DNA of 47,022 nt from an uncultured Pelagibacteraceae bacterium (GTDB taxonomy: Bacteria; Pseudomonadota; Alphaproteobacteria; Pelagibacterales; Pelagibacteraceae): positions 1-47,022 of the forward strand of contig CACFUH010000007.1 in the NCBI GenBank assembly GCA_902569415.1, given 5' to 3'. Both the position numbers and the translations under genes were made by a program. Positions 9,141 to 16,709 of this stretch are shown piece after piece. How positions within the stretch are numbered: the stretch's first letter is position 1; each line of letters starts with the position of its first letter. The notes under the pieces were generated by a model. It saw only the letters and a program-made list of their open reading frames with translations. It searched no databases and had not been told where the DNA came from.

Positions 9141-9481
9141 TATTTAATTTTTTTATAATCTTTTATTATAGTTTCTTTAATATCAATAAATTTTGCATTT
9201 ATAATTGATTTTTTTGTAATAAATAAATAAGAATAATTAAAATTTATTTTTGATATTTTTATAATTTGACTCATTATATTTCTTAGTCTTCTTTTTACTT
9301 TATTTCTTTTAACTGCATTACCTATTTTTTTTTGTGTAACAAAACTTATATTTAAATACTTATTACTTTTATTAGAAAGATTTTTGAAGAAAATAGTAAG
9401 ATATTTATTAGATACTTTTTTACCTGTTAACAATGACTTAAAATCTTGATTCTTTGATAAACTCAATAATCTGATACTCAT
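9140..9481 (-). CDS. rnpA: Ribonuclease P protein component
   Basis: Protein subunit of RNase P, which matures tRNA 5' ends. The 113-aa, very basic protein carries the RNR signature KKIGNAVKRNKVKRRLRN (residues 51-68) in the conserved helix that contacts P RNA. Its ATG shares one base with the rpmH stop (TAATG at 9481). Its length is typical. Two tRNAs elsewhere in the window are so close to coding sequence that their RNase P cleavage would also shape mRNA ends. Confidence 0.95.
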   Translation of the reverse strand: MSIRLLSLSKNQDFKSLLTGKKVSNKYLTIFFKNLSNKSNKYLNISFVTQKKIGNAVKRNKVKRRLRNIMSQIIKISKINFNYSYLFITKKSIINAKFIDIKETIIKDYKKIK

Positions 9482-9615
9482 TAAACGGTAAGTTTTTTTC
9501 TTCCTTTTGCTCTTCTTCTAGATAACAACTTTTTACCCCCCTTAGTCCTCATTTTAGATCTAAAGCCGTGCCTTCTTTTTCTTACCAATCTACTTGGTTG
9601 ATATGTTCTTTTCAT
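9481..9615 (-). CDS. rpmH: 50S ribosomal protein bL34
   Basis: A 44-residue ribosomal protein read on the minus strand from ATG at 9615 to TAA at 9481: it begins [20 protein letters not shown] and ends in a Lys/Arg-rich tail finishing LTV. This matches the L34 family almost end to end. It is the first gene of the ten-gene minus-strand run and overlaps rnpA by one base. The 85 bp between it and the divergent TVP38-family gene must hold promoters for both; no consensus pair was convincing. Confidence 0.97.
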   Translation of the reverse strand: MKRTYQPSRLVRKRRHGFRSKMRTKGGKKLLSRRRAKGRKKLTV

Positions 9616-9700
9616 AATAACTAAAAAAATATGTATTAAAATTTCGGTAGTTATAAGAAATAAGTGTAATAAAGTACAGTTAATTTTAGAACATAAATAT

Positions 9701-10420
9701 ATGAAAAAAGATAAAAAAATTAAAATTTATTTAGGAGTTGCTTATTTATTTATAGTTATATTATTTTTGTGGTTAATTTTCAGTAAATTTACTTTAAGTG
9801 AGCTTGTTAGTTATGAATTTATTAAAAATAATAGAGACTATTTTTTTGAATTAAGACAATCTAATTTGCTTTTGTTAGCAACTGTATTTTTGTTATTTAA
9901 TATTATTTGGGTTTTGGCCGCAGGTTTTTTATCACCGATAGCTATACTTGCAGGATTTATATTCGGAAAATGGATAGGATTAATAATTTTAGTTTTTGGT
10001 ACAACCATTGGGGCCACAGGATTATATTTGTTTGCTAATTATTTTTTAAAAGATTTAATTAAAGAAAAATTTTTAAACAAATATCAAAACTTAGAAGCAA
10101 AATTTAAAAAATCTGAATTCACTTACTTGTTGATCTATAGATTTATTGGTGGAATTCCATGGGCAATAAGTTGTGTATTACCATGTATATTCAATGTAAA
10201 AGCTTTTAATTTTTTTTGGGCAACATTGATAGGTATTATTCCACAACTTTTTTTAGTTTGTTCGATAGGAAGTGGATTAGAAAAAATTATTGATCAAAAT
10301 ATGGAACCACCAGGAATTATGCAAATCATAAATTCTCCAGATATTTATATTCCTTTAGTTGTATTTGCATGTTTAATTATTATTACAATTTTTTTAAGGA
10401 AAATATTTTATAAAAGTTAA
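9701..10420 (+). CDS. TVP38/TMEM64 family (DedA-like VTT domain) membrane protein
   Basis: The 239-aa integral membrane protein has a membrane segment near residues 8-27 and further segments around 55-75, 78-110, 165-190 and 212-235. The central region holds the VTT-domain signature: [10 protein letters not shown], then [12 protein letters not shown], then [20 protein letters not shown] (146-165). VTT proteins are thought to move or scramble lipids or to act in membrane homeostasis; substrate here is unknown. It is a single plus-strand gene between rpmH and a minus-strand tRNA-Thr. Confidence 0.85.
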   Translation: MKKDKKIKIYLGVAYLFIVILFLWLIFSKFTLSELVSYEFIKNNRDYFFELRQSNLLLLATVFLLFNIIWVLAAGFLSPIAILAGFIFGKWIGLIILVFGTTIGATGLYLFANYFLKDLIKEKFLNKYQNLEAKFKKSEFTYLLIYRFIGGIPWAISCVLPCIFNVKAFNFFWATLIGIIPQLFLVCSIGSGLEKIIDQNMEPPGIMQIINSPDIYIPLVVFACLIIITIFLRKIFYKS

Positions 10421-10423
10421 TTA

Positions 10424-10501
10424 TGGTGCCCCCGAGGAGATTCGAACTCCTGACTGACCCTTACCAAGGGCCTGTTTTAACCAGGCTAAAACTACAGGGG
10501 C
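10424..10501 (-). tRNA. tRNA-Thr (anticodon GGT)
   Basis: On the minus strand the cloverleaf folds fully: acceptor GCCCCTG/CGGGGGC (one G-U), D arm GTTT/AAAC with an 11-nt loop containing GG, anticodon stem GGCCC/GGGTC with loop TTGGTAA (anticodon GGT), T arm AGGAG/CTCCT with loop TTCGAAT, and encoded ACCA. Length is 78 nt with CCA. The 3' end lies 3 bp from the convergent stop of the TVP38-family gene. Confidence 0.97.
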
Positions 10502-10596
10502 TTAATTAAAAATAATTAGTGTATAAGATTGTTTTGGTCACATAAAAGACTTAATTTTTTTTGAAAATGGTTTATATCTAATTACAAGGAAATGTT

Positions 10597-10800
10597 ATGG
10601 GCATACACTACACATATGGCGCAAACAAGGGCTCTAAGCTTATGGAAAAAAAAGCAAAGCGCGAAAAAAAACTTGCTGAAAAAAGAGCAAAGAAACAAGC
10701 TAAATCAGGTTTTGTTAAAGAAAAAAAAGAAGAAGATAAAACTATTCCTTTAGATCAAGTAATTACACTAGATCACCTTACATCACCGGATAAAAAATAA
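10597..10800 (+). CDS. Small Lys-rich protein of unknown function
   Basis: A 67-aa ORF preceded by a good ribosome site (AAGGA at 10586-10590, 6 nt before the ATG). Residues 16-40 are a highly charged Lys/Ala/Arg segment, probably one long helix (MEKKAKREKKLAEKRAKK); the C-terminal 20 residues are acidic-to-neutral (TIPLDQVITLDHLTS). No enzyme motif is visible. A second start at Met16 is possible. It heads the dcd-murA-hisD plus-strand run, 3 bp before the next small ORF. A protein or RNA chaperone-like or ribosome-associated role would be a guess. Confidence 0.7.
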   Translation: MGIHYTYGANKGSKLMEKKAKREKKLAEKRAKKQAKSGFVKEKKEEDKTIPLDQVITLDHLTSPDKK

Positions 10801-10803
10801 TTA

Positions 10804-10908
10804 ATGAATGCTAAAAAGAACAAAAATAGCAAATTAGAAATTGCATTGAAGAAAAATTTAAAAAAAAGAAAAATATTTCAAAAAAAACAAAAGAATAAGA
10901 AAAAATAA
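10804..10908 (+). CDS. 34-residue basic protein upstream of dcd
   Basis: ATG at 10804 to TAA at 10906-10908, whose last base is the first base of the dcd ATG (TAATG), the same coupled junction used by real genes in this window. The product is almost only Lys, Asn and hydrophobic residues ([19 protein letters not shown], then [11 protein letters not shown]). Its core resembles, from memory, the LxxALRxNLKRRKxQ segment of tiny proteins encoded near murA in other alphaproteobacteria. Function is unknown, and lysine-rich ORFs can arise by chance in A-rich DNA, but length, start, stop and position support it. Confidence 0.6.
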   Translation: MNAKKNKNSKLEIALKKNLKKRKIFQKKQKNKKK

Positions 10909-11465
10909 TGTCTGTCCAATCTGATAAATGGATTAAAGAAATGGCAAGGAAGCATGAAATGATTTCTCCATTTGAGGAAGCCCAAGTTAGGGGGAACAAG
11001 ATATCATTTGGCACTTCGAGCTACGGATATGATGCACGTGTTAGTTCAGAATTTAAAATATTCACTAATGTGAATTCTGAGATAGTAGATCCAAAAAATT
11101 TTAAACCCTCTAGTTTTGTTTCAAAAACGGGACCAGAATGTATTATTCCTCCAAATTCTTTTGCTTTAGCAGCCACAATTGAAAAGTTTAAAATTCCAGA
11201 AGATGTTCTTGTTATTTGTTTGGGTAAGTCAACATATGCTAGATGCGGTATAATAGTTAATGTGACTCCTTTAGAGCCTGGCTGGACAGGCCACGTTACA
11301 CTTGAATTTTCAAACACAACTCCATTACCTGCAAAAATATATGCTAACGAAGGAGTGGCACAATTTATATTTTTGAAGGGAAATGAAAGGCCAGAAATTA
11401 CCTATGCTGACCGTAAAGGGAAATACATGGACCAGGAAAATAAGGTTACGTTACCAAAAGTTTAA
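10908..11465 (+). CDS. dcd: dCTP deaminase
   Basis: Deaminates dCTP to dUTP, feeding dUTPase and dTMP synthesis. The 185-aa, trimeric dUTPase-fold protein shows the family segments SYGYDARVS (residues 38-46), [10 protein letters not shown], and [12 protein letters not shown] with the catalytic glutamate. Length matches the short alphaproteobacterial form. It overlaps the 34-aa ORF by one base and is followed by murA after 2 bp. Confidence 0.96.
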   Translation: MSVQSDKWIKEMARKHEMISPFEEAQVRGNKISFGTSSYGYDARVSSEFKIFTNVNSEIVDPKNFKPSSFVSKTGPECIIPPNSFALAATIEKFKIPEDVLVICLGKSTYARCGIIVNVTPLEPGWTGHVTLEFSNTTPLPAKIYANEGVAQFIFLKGNERPEITYADRKGKYMDQENKVTLPKV

Positions 11466-11467
11466 AT

Positions 11468-12727
11468 ATGGATAAATTAGAAGTCTTTGGAGCAAGAAAG
11501 CTCAAAGGGAGTGTACGTATTTCAGGCTCCAAGAATGCAGCTTTACCAATATTAGCAGCAAGTATTTTATCAAATCAAAAAATTATTTTAAAAAATCTTC
11601 CAAATGTAAAAGATATAGAAACAATGATAAAATTACTTGAATCAATAGGTTCAGTTATAAAATATTCAAAAAAAAAAAATTCAGTAATAATAAAAAATAA
11701 AAATAAACTTAAAACCTTTGCTTCTTATAATTTAGTTAAGACTATGAGAGCTGGCATTTTAGTTTTAGGACCAATGCTAGCCAGGTATGGAAATGCAAAA
11801 GTATCAACCCCCGGAGGATGTAGTATTGGAGTAAGGCCTATAGACATACACCTAAAATCATTAGCGAAACTGGGAGTAAATTATAAAATAGTAGATGGAT
11901 ATGTTTATGCACATTCAAAAAAAAAGTTAAAAGGTGCAAAAATTAGATTTCCAAAAATATCTGTGGGAGCAACAGAAAATTTAATAATAGCATCATCAAT
12001 GGCAGCAGGAACAACAGTTTTATCTAACTGTGCAATAGAACCTGAAATAAAAGACTTGGTAAATTTTATTAACTGCATAGGCGGTAAAATTAAATGGATT
12101 GGAAAAAGAACTTTAAGAATCCATGGAGTAAATTATTTTAAAGAAAATGAATATAGTATCATGCCTGATAGAATCGAAGCTGGAACATACTTAATTGCAG
12201 CAGCAGTAACAGAAGGTGATTTGAAAATTTTAGGAATTAATCCCAATATTATAAAAACAGAAATAGATATATTGAAAAAAATAGGTTTAAAAATTAAAAC
12301 AGAAAAAGAAATAATAAAAATTTTGGGAAATAAAAATATAAAGAATATAAATTTAAAAACCTCACCCTATCCAGGGTTTCCAACTGATTTACAGGCTCAA
12401 TTAATGGTATTGCTTTGTAAAAGTAAAAAAATTTCTATAATCAGTGAAGAAATTTTTGAAAATAGATTTATGCATGTTGCAGAATTAAACAGAATGGGCG
12501 CTAAAATTAAAACAAAAGGAAACAAAGCTTTCATTGAGGGAAATACAAACTTCAGAGCAGCTGAATTAATGGCAACAGATTTAAGGGCCTCAGTTTCTTT
12601 AATACTTGCAGCATTAACTGCTAAAGGAAAAACAACAATAAACAGAATATATCATCTAGATAGAGGCTATGAACAAATAGAAAAAAAATTGAGAAAAATA
12701 GGGGCCAATATTAGAAGAGTTTCCTAA
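11468..12727 (+). CDS. murA: UDP-N-acetylglucosamine 1-carboxyvinyltransferase
   Basis: First committed step of peptidoglycan synthesis: transfers enolpyruvate from PEP to UDP-GlcNAc. The 419-aa protein has Lys22-Asn23 in SGSKNAALP and the PGGCSIGVRP loop with the catalytic/fosfomycin-target Cys118. The second half shows the TDLQAQLM and DLRASVSLI segments of the inverted alpha/beta domains. A run of 12 A (11668-11679) encodes several lysines, a likely slippage-prone tract but in frame here. It abuts the DUF2948 gene. Confidence 0.96.
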   Translation: MDKLEVFGARKLKGSVRISGSKNAALPILAASILSNQKIILKNLPNVKDIETMIKLLESIGSVIKYSKKKNSVIIKNKNKLKTFASYNLVKTMRAGILVLGPMLARYGNAKVSTPGGCSIGVRPIDIHLKSLAKLGVNYKIVDGYVYAHSKKKLKGAKIRFPKISVGATENLIIASSMAAGTTVLSNCAIEPEIKDLVNFINCIGGKIKWIGKRTLRIHGVNYFKENEYSIMPDRIEAGTYLIAAAVTEGDLKILGINPNIIKTEIDILKKIGLKIKTEKEIIKILGNKNIKNINLKTSPYPGFPTDLQAQLMVLLCKSKKISIISEEIFENRFMHVAELNRMGAKIKTKGNKAFIEGNTNFRAAELMATDLRASVSLILAALTAKGKTTINRIYHLDRGYEQIEKKLRKIGANIRRVS

Positions 12728-13126
12728 ATGAATGAAAAAAAATATCTCGCAAAAATTATAGCAAAAGATCCAAATGGGCTTCAGGTTATTTCTGCTTGTT
12801 GTTCAGATGCAAAAGTAAAAGTCGCAGAAATTAAATTTTTAAAAAAAAATAAAATATTTTTACTTTTAATTGAAAGATTAAATAAAGAAAATGATAGTAA
12901 AGAAAAAATTAAAAGTGTTTGTAAATTTGAGTTTGTAGACGATGTAAAATCTAAGAATATAGATCAAAAAAACAAAAAAAACATTTTGCAGCTTGTGGCT
13001 ATTAATCTATTTAAGGTTGGAGAAAAATTTGAGATAACACTTTTATTTAAAAATAATGCATTTATAACTTTATTAAGTGAGGTTTTAGAAGTAACTCTTG
13101 AGGATCAAAATAAACTAAATGATTAA
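12728..13126 (+). CDS. DUF2948 family protein
   Basis: A 132-aa alphaproteobacterial protein of unknown function. The N-terminal half (AKDPNGLQVISACCSDAKVKVAEIKFLKK) follows the DUF2948 pattern of a short beta-rich domain, and the gene sits between murA and hisD as it does in rhizobia and relatives. The first base is contiguous with the murA stop, and the end overlaps hisD by 8 bp. No catalytic residues can be named. Assignment rests on pattern plus position. Confidence 0.75.
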   Translation: MNEKKYLAKIIAKDPNGLQVISACCSDAKVKVAEIKFLKKNKIFLLLIERLNKENDSKEKIKSVCKFEFVDDVKSKNIDQKNKKNILQLVAINLFKVGEKFEITLLFKNNAFITLLSEVLEVTLEDQNKLND

Positions 13127-14387
13127 AATATTTGACTGTAAAAATCTAAACTATTTATCAAAGTTAAAGCTTGTACTTGAGAAAAGAAGACATGGCAGCA
13201 AAATCAATACAGATCATGTAATAAAAATTGTTAAAGACATTAAAATAAATAAACAAAAAGCATTGATAAAGTATGAAAAAAAATTTAGCAAAAATAGTAA
13301 AATAAAACCATCAAAGAAAGAAATAAATAATTCAATAAAATCTCTTGATCCTAAAATAAAAAATGCAATTGATTTTGCTTATTCTAGAATTTTGAAATTC
13401 CATTCTTTGCAAAAAAACAATAACATTAAATATACGGATAAATTAAATAACAAAATTGAATATAAATATATTCCAATTCAATCTGTTGGAATATATGTTC
13501 CTCACAACTTACCCTCAACACTATTGATGAATGCTATTTTGGCAAAAAAAATTGTTGGAGTAAAAAGAGTTGTGCTTGCGAATCCCAGATTAAATGGAAA
13601 ATTAAATCCTGCAGTAATGTATGCTGCAAAAAAATGTGGCATATCAGAAATTATAAATGCGAGTGGTAGTCAAGCTATAGCTAGTTTAGCATATATTCAA
13701 AAAGTAAATAAAATTGTTGGACCCGGAAATGATTTTGTTGCTAGAGCTAAAAAACAAGTTTTTGGAGATGTTGGAATTGAAGGAATGGTGGCCGGACCAA
13801 GTGAAATTACAGTTGTTGCAGATAAAAATACAAATTTAAAAGAAGTTTTGACATCTTTGATTGGCCAGGCAGAACATGATCCTAATTCACAATGTATATT
13901 GGTGTCAAATAATAGAAATTTTATTAAATCTTTTCAAAAAAGTTTAAAAAATGAATTAAATAAAATACCAAGAAAAAATATTGCTAAAAAAAGTTTATTA
14001 AGAAATGGGTTAATTATTAGAGTTTATAATAATAAACAAATAGTTGACTCAATTAATGAAATAGCACCAGAACATTTAGAACTAAATTTAAAGAATTATA
14101 AAAAATTAATTAATAAAATAATTAATGTAGGAAGTATTTGTATTGGCAAATACTCTGCAATGGCTGTTACAGATTATAATGTTGGAACTAATCATATTTT
14201 GCCAACATTAGGATCTGCAAAATTTTCTTCTGGACTTAATGTTAGTGAATTTTACAAAAAAATAAGCTACATAAAATTATCAAAAAAAGGCATTGAAGTT
14301 ATTGGCAAGAAGGCTATAACTCTTGCCGAGTATGAAGGATTAATTGGTCATGCTCAAAGTATAAAATCTAGAATAAGGAGAAGTTAG
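13119..14387 (+). CDS. hisD: Histidinol dehydrogenase
   Basis: Oxidises L-histidinol to L-histidine in two NAD-dependent steps, the end of histidine synthesis. The 422-aa Zn enzyme shows [21 protein letters not shown] with metal ligands Gln250 and His253, APEHLEL with the catalytic Glu-His pair, [12 protein letters not shown] and the C-terminal EGLIGHAQS with the last metal-ligand His. It overlaps the DUF2948 gene by 8 bp and is followed 2 bp later by infA. hisZ and hisG lie 3 kb downstream. Confidence 0.96.
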   Translation: MIKIFDCKNLNYLSKLKLVLEKRRHGSKINTDHVIKIVKDIKINKQKALIKYEKKFSKNSKIKPSKKEINNSIKSLDPKIKNAIDFAYSRILKFHSLQKNNNIKYTDKLNNKIEYKYIPIQSVGIYVPHNLPSTLLMNAILAKKIVGVKRVVLANPRLNGKLNPAVMYAAKKCGISEIINASGSQAIASLAYIQKVNKIVGPGNDFVARAKKQVFGDVGIEGMVAGPSEITVVADKNTNLKEVLTSLIGQAEHDPNSQCILVSNNRNFIKSFQKSLKNELNKIPRKNIAKKSLLRNGLIIRVYNNKQIVDSINEIAPEHLELNLKNYKKLINKIINVGSICIGKYSAMAVTDYNVGTNHILPTLGSAKFSSGLNVSEFYKKISYIKLSKKGIEVIGKKAITLAEYEGLIGHAQSIKSRIRRS

Positions 14388-14389
14388 AT

Positions 14390-14605
14390 TTGGCAAAACA
14401 AGATACACTTGAATTTAAAGGAAAAGTTATTGACTTACTTCCTAACGCTATGTTCCGTGTTCAATTAGAAAATAACCATATAATTACCGCACACACAGCA
14501 GGAAAATTAAGAAAAAATAGAATTCGTGTATTGCAAGGAGACAATGTTACAGTCGAAGTTACTCCATATGATCTAACAAAAGGAAGAATAATTTTTAGAT
14601 TTTAA
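14390..14605 (+). CDS. infA: Translation initiation factor IF-1
   Basis: OB-fold factor that binds the ribosomal A site during initiation. The 71-aa protein ([19 protein letters not shown] and on, ending GRIIFRF) matches IF-1 over its full length. The start is TTG at 14390: no ATG is available, and TTG gives exactly the family's MAK N-terminus. A TTG start on a translation factor gene may limit its own expression. The stop is one base before tRNA-Phe, so processing of that tRNA would define the infA mRNA 3' end. Confidence 0.95.
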   Translation: MAKQDTLEFKGKVIDLLPNAMFRVQLENNHIITAHTAGKLRKNRIRVLQGDNVTVEVTPYDLTKGRIIFRF

Positions 14606-14606
14606 T

Positions 14607-14681
14607 GGCCTTGTAGCTCAGTAGTAGAGCAGTACCCTGAAAAGGTATGTGTCGTTAGTGCGATTCTAACCAAGGCCACCA
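14607..14681 (+). tRNA. tRNA-Phe (anticodon GAA) with an unusual elbow
   Basis: Cloverleaf: acceptor GGCCTTG/CAAGGCC, D stem GCTC/GAGC, anticodon stem GTACC/GGTAT with loop CTGAAAA (anticodon GAA), 5-nt variable loop GTGTC, T stem GTTAG/CTAAC, encoded ACCA; 75 nt. All stems pair well. The loops are odd: the D loop is AGTAGTA instead of a GG-containing loop, and the T loop is TGCGATT instead of TTCRANN, so T55 is G and position 18 is A. It begins 1 nt after the infA stop. Confidence 0.95.
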
Positions 14682-14699
14682 CTATTTACCCCAGTTATT

Positions 14700-14794
14700 T
14701 ATAATCTTATTGCTTGCATTAAATTTTAAAATCTAATAACTAGTGGGCAAGCTAAATTTTAGCTTAAGTTAATAACAATAAAAGAAAGAGTAAT
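14700..14794 (+). promoter_or_regulatory. Promoter and structured 5' leader of the cold-shock gene
   Basis: A TATAAT at 14700-14705 is a good -10 element (no clear -35), which would start the transcript near 14712. The leader then contains a GCTTGC/GCAAGC pair (14712-14717 with 14747-14752) and an overlapping 17-nt near-perfect palindrome AAGCTAAATTTTAGCTT (14749-14765). These two cannot form together because they share AAGC, so alternative structures are possible. E. coli cspA also has a long temperature-sensitive leader; similar control here is inference. Confidence 0.45.
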
Positions 14795-15004
14795 ATGAGT
14801 CTAAAAGGTAAAGTAAAATGGTTCAATGGCAAAAAAGGTTATGGTTTCATTGAACGTGAAGATAAAGAAAAAGATGTATTCGTGCATGCTTCAGCTGTAA
14901 GAGAAGCTGGTTTAAGATTTTTAAACGAGGGTGACGAACTTACATTTGAAGTTGAAGACGGAGATAAAGGTCCTTCAGCAGTTAAGCTGCAAAAAACCTC
15001 TTAA
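14795..15004 (+). CDS. Cold-shock domain protein (CspA family)
   Basis: A 69-aa single OB-fold nucleic-acid-binding protein, probably an RNA chaperone. RNP1 (KGYGFIE, residues 14-20) and RNP2 (DVFVHAS, 28-34) are both present, as is the [11 protein letters not shown] start. Which csp paralogue it is cannot be told from sequence alone. It is a single-gene unit with its own structured leader upstream and a strong hairpin 16 bp after the stop. Confidence 0.95.
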   Translation: MSLKGKVKWFNGKKGYGFIEREDKEKDVFVHASAVREAGLRFLNEGDELTFEVEDGDKGPSAVKLQKTS

Positions 15005-15020
15005 TTCTAATTCAAATAAA

Positions 15021-15067
15021 TTGTATAGGAGTATTCTTAGTTTTAAACTAAGCTATTCCTATACAAT
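15021..15067 (+). terminator. Long hairpin terminator after the cold-shock gene
   Basis: A 47-nt hairpin: outer arms TTGTATAGGA (15021-15030) and TCCTATACAA (15058-15067), a small internal bulge, and an inner stem CTTAGTTT/AAACTAAG. It lies 16 bp after the csp stop. The 3' flank (TTCTTCCTTG) is T-rich rather than a pure T tract, so termination may be imperfect; the long stem could also protect the 3' end of an abundant mRNA. It is the clearest terminator-like structure in the window. Confidence 0.7.
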
Positions 15068-15232
15068 TCTTCCTTGCATTAATAATTTTAGATGCTATTA
15101 AACTCACAATGTTTAATAAAACTTACATATTTGCATCTACACACAGACATCATTTTCATGCTGGCTGCACGCTAGCTATTTAATCATTTAATAAATTTAA
15201 ATTTAATAACAATTAGTATAAAACAACAATAG

Positions 15233-15307
15233 GCCCTGGTGGTGAAATGGTTATCACGAAAGTTTGTGGAACTTTAGTTTTTGGTTCAATTCCAAGCCAG
15301 GGTACCA
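15233..15307 (+). tRNA. tRNA-His (anticodon GTG), A73 type
   Basis: Acceptor GCCCTGG pairs with CCAGGGT (ending in a G1-U72 wobble), D stem GTGA/TCAC, anticodon stem AAAGT/ACTTT with loop TTGTGGA (anticodon GTG), T arm TTTGG/CCAAG with loop TTCAATT, then A73 and encoded CCA; 75 nt. Most bacterial tRNA-His have C73 paired to an extra G-1; here position 73 is A, as known for many alphaproteobacteria. The genomic base before G1 is G but cannot pair with A73. The hisS ATG lies 4 nt after the CCA. Confidence 0.96.
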
Positions 15308-15311
15308 AAAA

Positions 15312-16709
15312 ATGAACAAAGAAAATAAATTAATTCCCGGGTTACCCTCGGGTTTTGAAGATAGATGGGACAAAAAATTATCTCTCAAAATAAAATTAAT
15401 AAGAACAATAGAGAATAATTTTGTAAAATATGGATTTGATCCATTAGAAACGCCATCTTTTGAAATTAGTGAAAATATAGGATCATTTCTTGCAGATGAT
15501 GATAGCAATCCTATGTCCGATGTTTTTTCTTTTAAGGATGGTGAAAAAAATATTACTCTTCGATATGATCTATCAAGTCCACTAGCTAGATTCGTGGCGC
15601 AAAACAATCAACAGCTTCCTTCAATTTACAAGCGTTATGCGATTCAAAATGTTTTTCGAAATGAAAAAACTGGAAATGCTCGTTATAGAGAATTTACCCA
15701 AGCTGATTGTGATATTGTAGGAAACGTTAATCCCGCACAAGCGAATGCTGAACTTTGTAATTTAATCGCAAGCACTATTTTGGCTTGTGGATTAAAAAAA
15801 GACCAGTTTGTTATTAACATTAGTAATAGAAAAATTGTTAAAGGCTTAATTGAAGAACTTAAAATATCTTCTGAAAAACAAATAAAAGTTATGAGAGCTA
15901 TAGATAAATTGGATAAACCTGGCTTTGGATTAAAAGGAGTTGAGGACTTATTAAAAAAAGAAAGAATAGATATTAGTGGAGCAATTACAAAAGGAGCAGA
16001 TTTAAGTGAAGGAGAATCTTCAGCAATAATTAACTTTTTAAAAATCAAAAATTTAAAAGAATTAAAGAACAACTTAAAAAACCCACTGTCTCTAGAAGGA
16101 ATTAAAGAATTAGAAGATTTATTAGAAGTTGTAAGCTATGGAGATTATTCAGATCAGATTAAAACTAATTTTACAATTGTTAGAGGCTTAGCTTATTACG
16201 ATGGTTTTTGTGTTGAAACGAATTTGAGCACCACAATAACAAATAATAAAGGTAAAGAAATTGATATTGGAAGCATTTGTTCAGGAGGGCAATATAATAA
16301 ATTGATTTCAAGATTTAAAGGTGTTGATATTCCGGGGACCGGAGTAAGTATTGGGGTAGATCGGTTATTGTTTGTAATGATGCAATTAAATCAAATTAAA
16401 GTTGATGAAAAAAAACCAGTAATTGTATGTGTTATGGATGAAAAATATTTAAAAAATTATTATGAAATCCTAAAAATATTAAGAGAAAACAATATTAATT
16501 CAGAAATATTTTTAGATAGTAAAAAAAATCTTGGAAAACAACTAACTTATGCAAATAAAAGAGAGTGTCCAGTAGCTGTTATTTTTGGAGAGAATGAATT
16601 TAAAGAAAATACAATTACTCTAAAAAATCTTCTAGGAATTAAAGGAGATGATAATCAAAAGACAGTTAAAAAAGAAAATCTAGTTAATGAAATCAAAAAA
16701 CTTATCTGA
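15312..16709 (+). CDS. hisS: Histidyl-tRNA synthetase
   Basis: Charges tRNA-His. The 465-aa class II synthetase shows motif 2 (AIQNVFRNEK, then GNARYREFTQADCDIVG), a HisA-like segment RGLAYYDGFCVE, and motif 3 in GTGVSIGVDRLLFVM, followed by the C-terminal anticodon-binding domain. The motif wording differs from the E. coli type and fits the alphaproteobacterial group that works with A73 tRNA-His. The frame stays open back to an ATG at 15264 inside the tRNA gene, but ATG 15312 gives a sensible N-terminus and lies just outside the tRNA. It overlaps hisZ by 23 bp. Confidence 0.95.
   Translation: MNKENKLIPGLPSGFEDRWDKKLSLKIKLIRTIENNFVKYGFDPLETPSFEISENIGSFLADDDSNPMSDVFSFKDGEKNITLRYDLSSPLARFVAQNNQQLPSIYKRYAIQNVFRNEKTGNARYREFTQADCDIVGNVNPAQANAELCNLIASTILACGLKKDQFVINISNRKIVKGLIEELKISSEKQIKVMRAIDKLDKPGFGLKGVEDLLKKERIDISGAITKGADLSEGESSAIINFLKIKNLKELKNNLKNPLSLEGIKELEDLLEVVSYGDYSDQIKTNFTIVRGLAYYDGFCVETNLSTTITNNKGKEIDIGSICSGGQYNKLISRFKGVDIPGTGVSIGVDRLLFVMMQLNQIKVDEKKPVIVCVMDEKYLKNYYEILKILRENNINSEIFLDSKKNLGKQLTYANKRECPVAVIFGENEFKENTITLKNLLGIKGDDNQKTVKKENLVNEIKKLI

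Noticed and set aside
9616..9700. Replication origin near rpmH-rnpA
   Set aside because: No DnaA-box cluster is visible in the 85-bp gap and dnaA is not adjacent.
11668..11679. A12 tract in murA as a programmed slippage site
   Set aside because: The reading frame is intact and encodes lysines in a variable loop; no biological shorter product of MurA is known.
15092..15175. A 27-codon ORF (ATG 15092 to TAG) between csp and tRNA-His
   Set aside because: No ribosome site, no recognisable sequence, and it runs across a GC-rich hairpin; a chance frame is more likely.
15264..15311. In-frame ATG 48 bp upstream of the chosen hisS start
   Set aside because: It lies inside the tRNA-His gene, would encode 16 residues with no resemblance to HisRS N-termini, and would be removed by tRNA processing.
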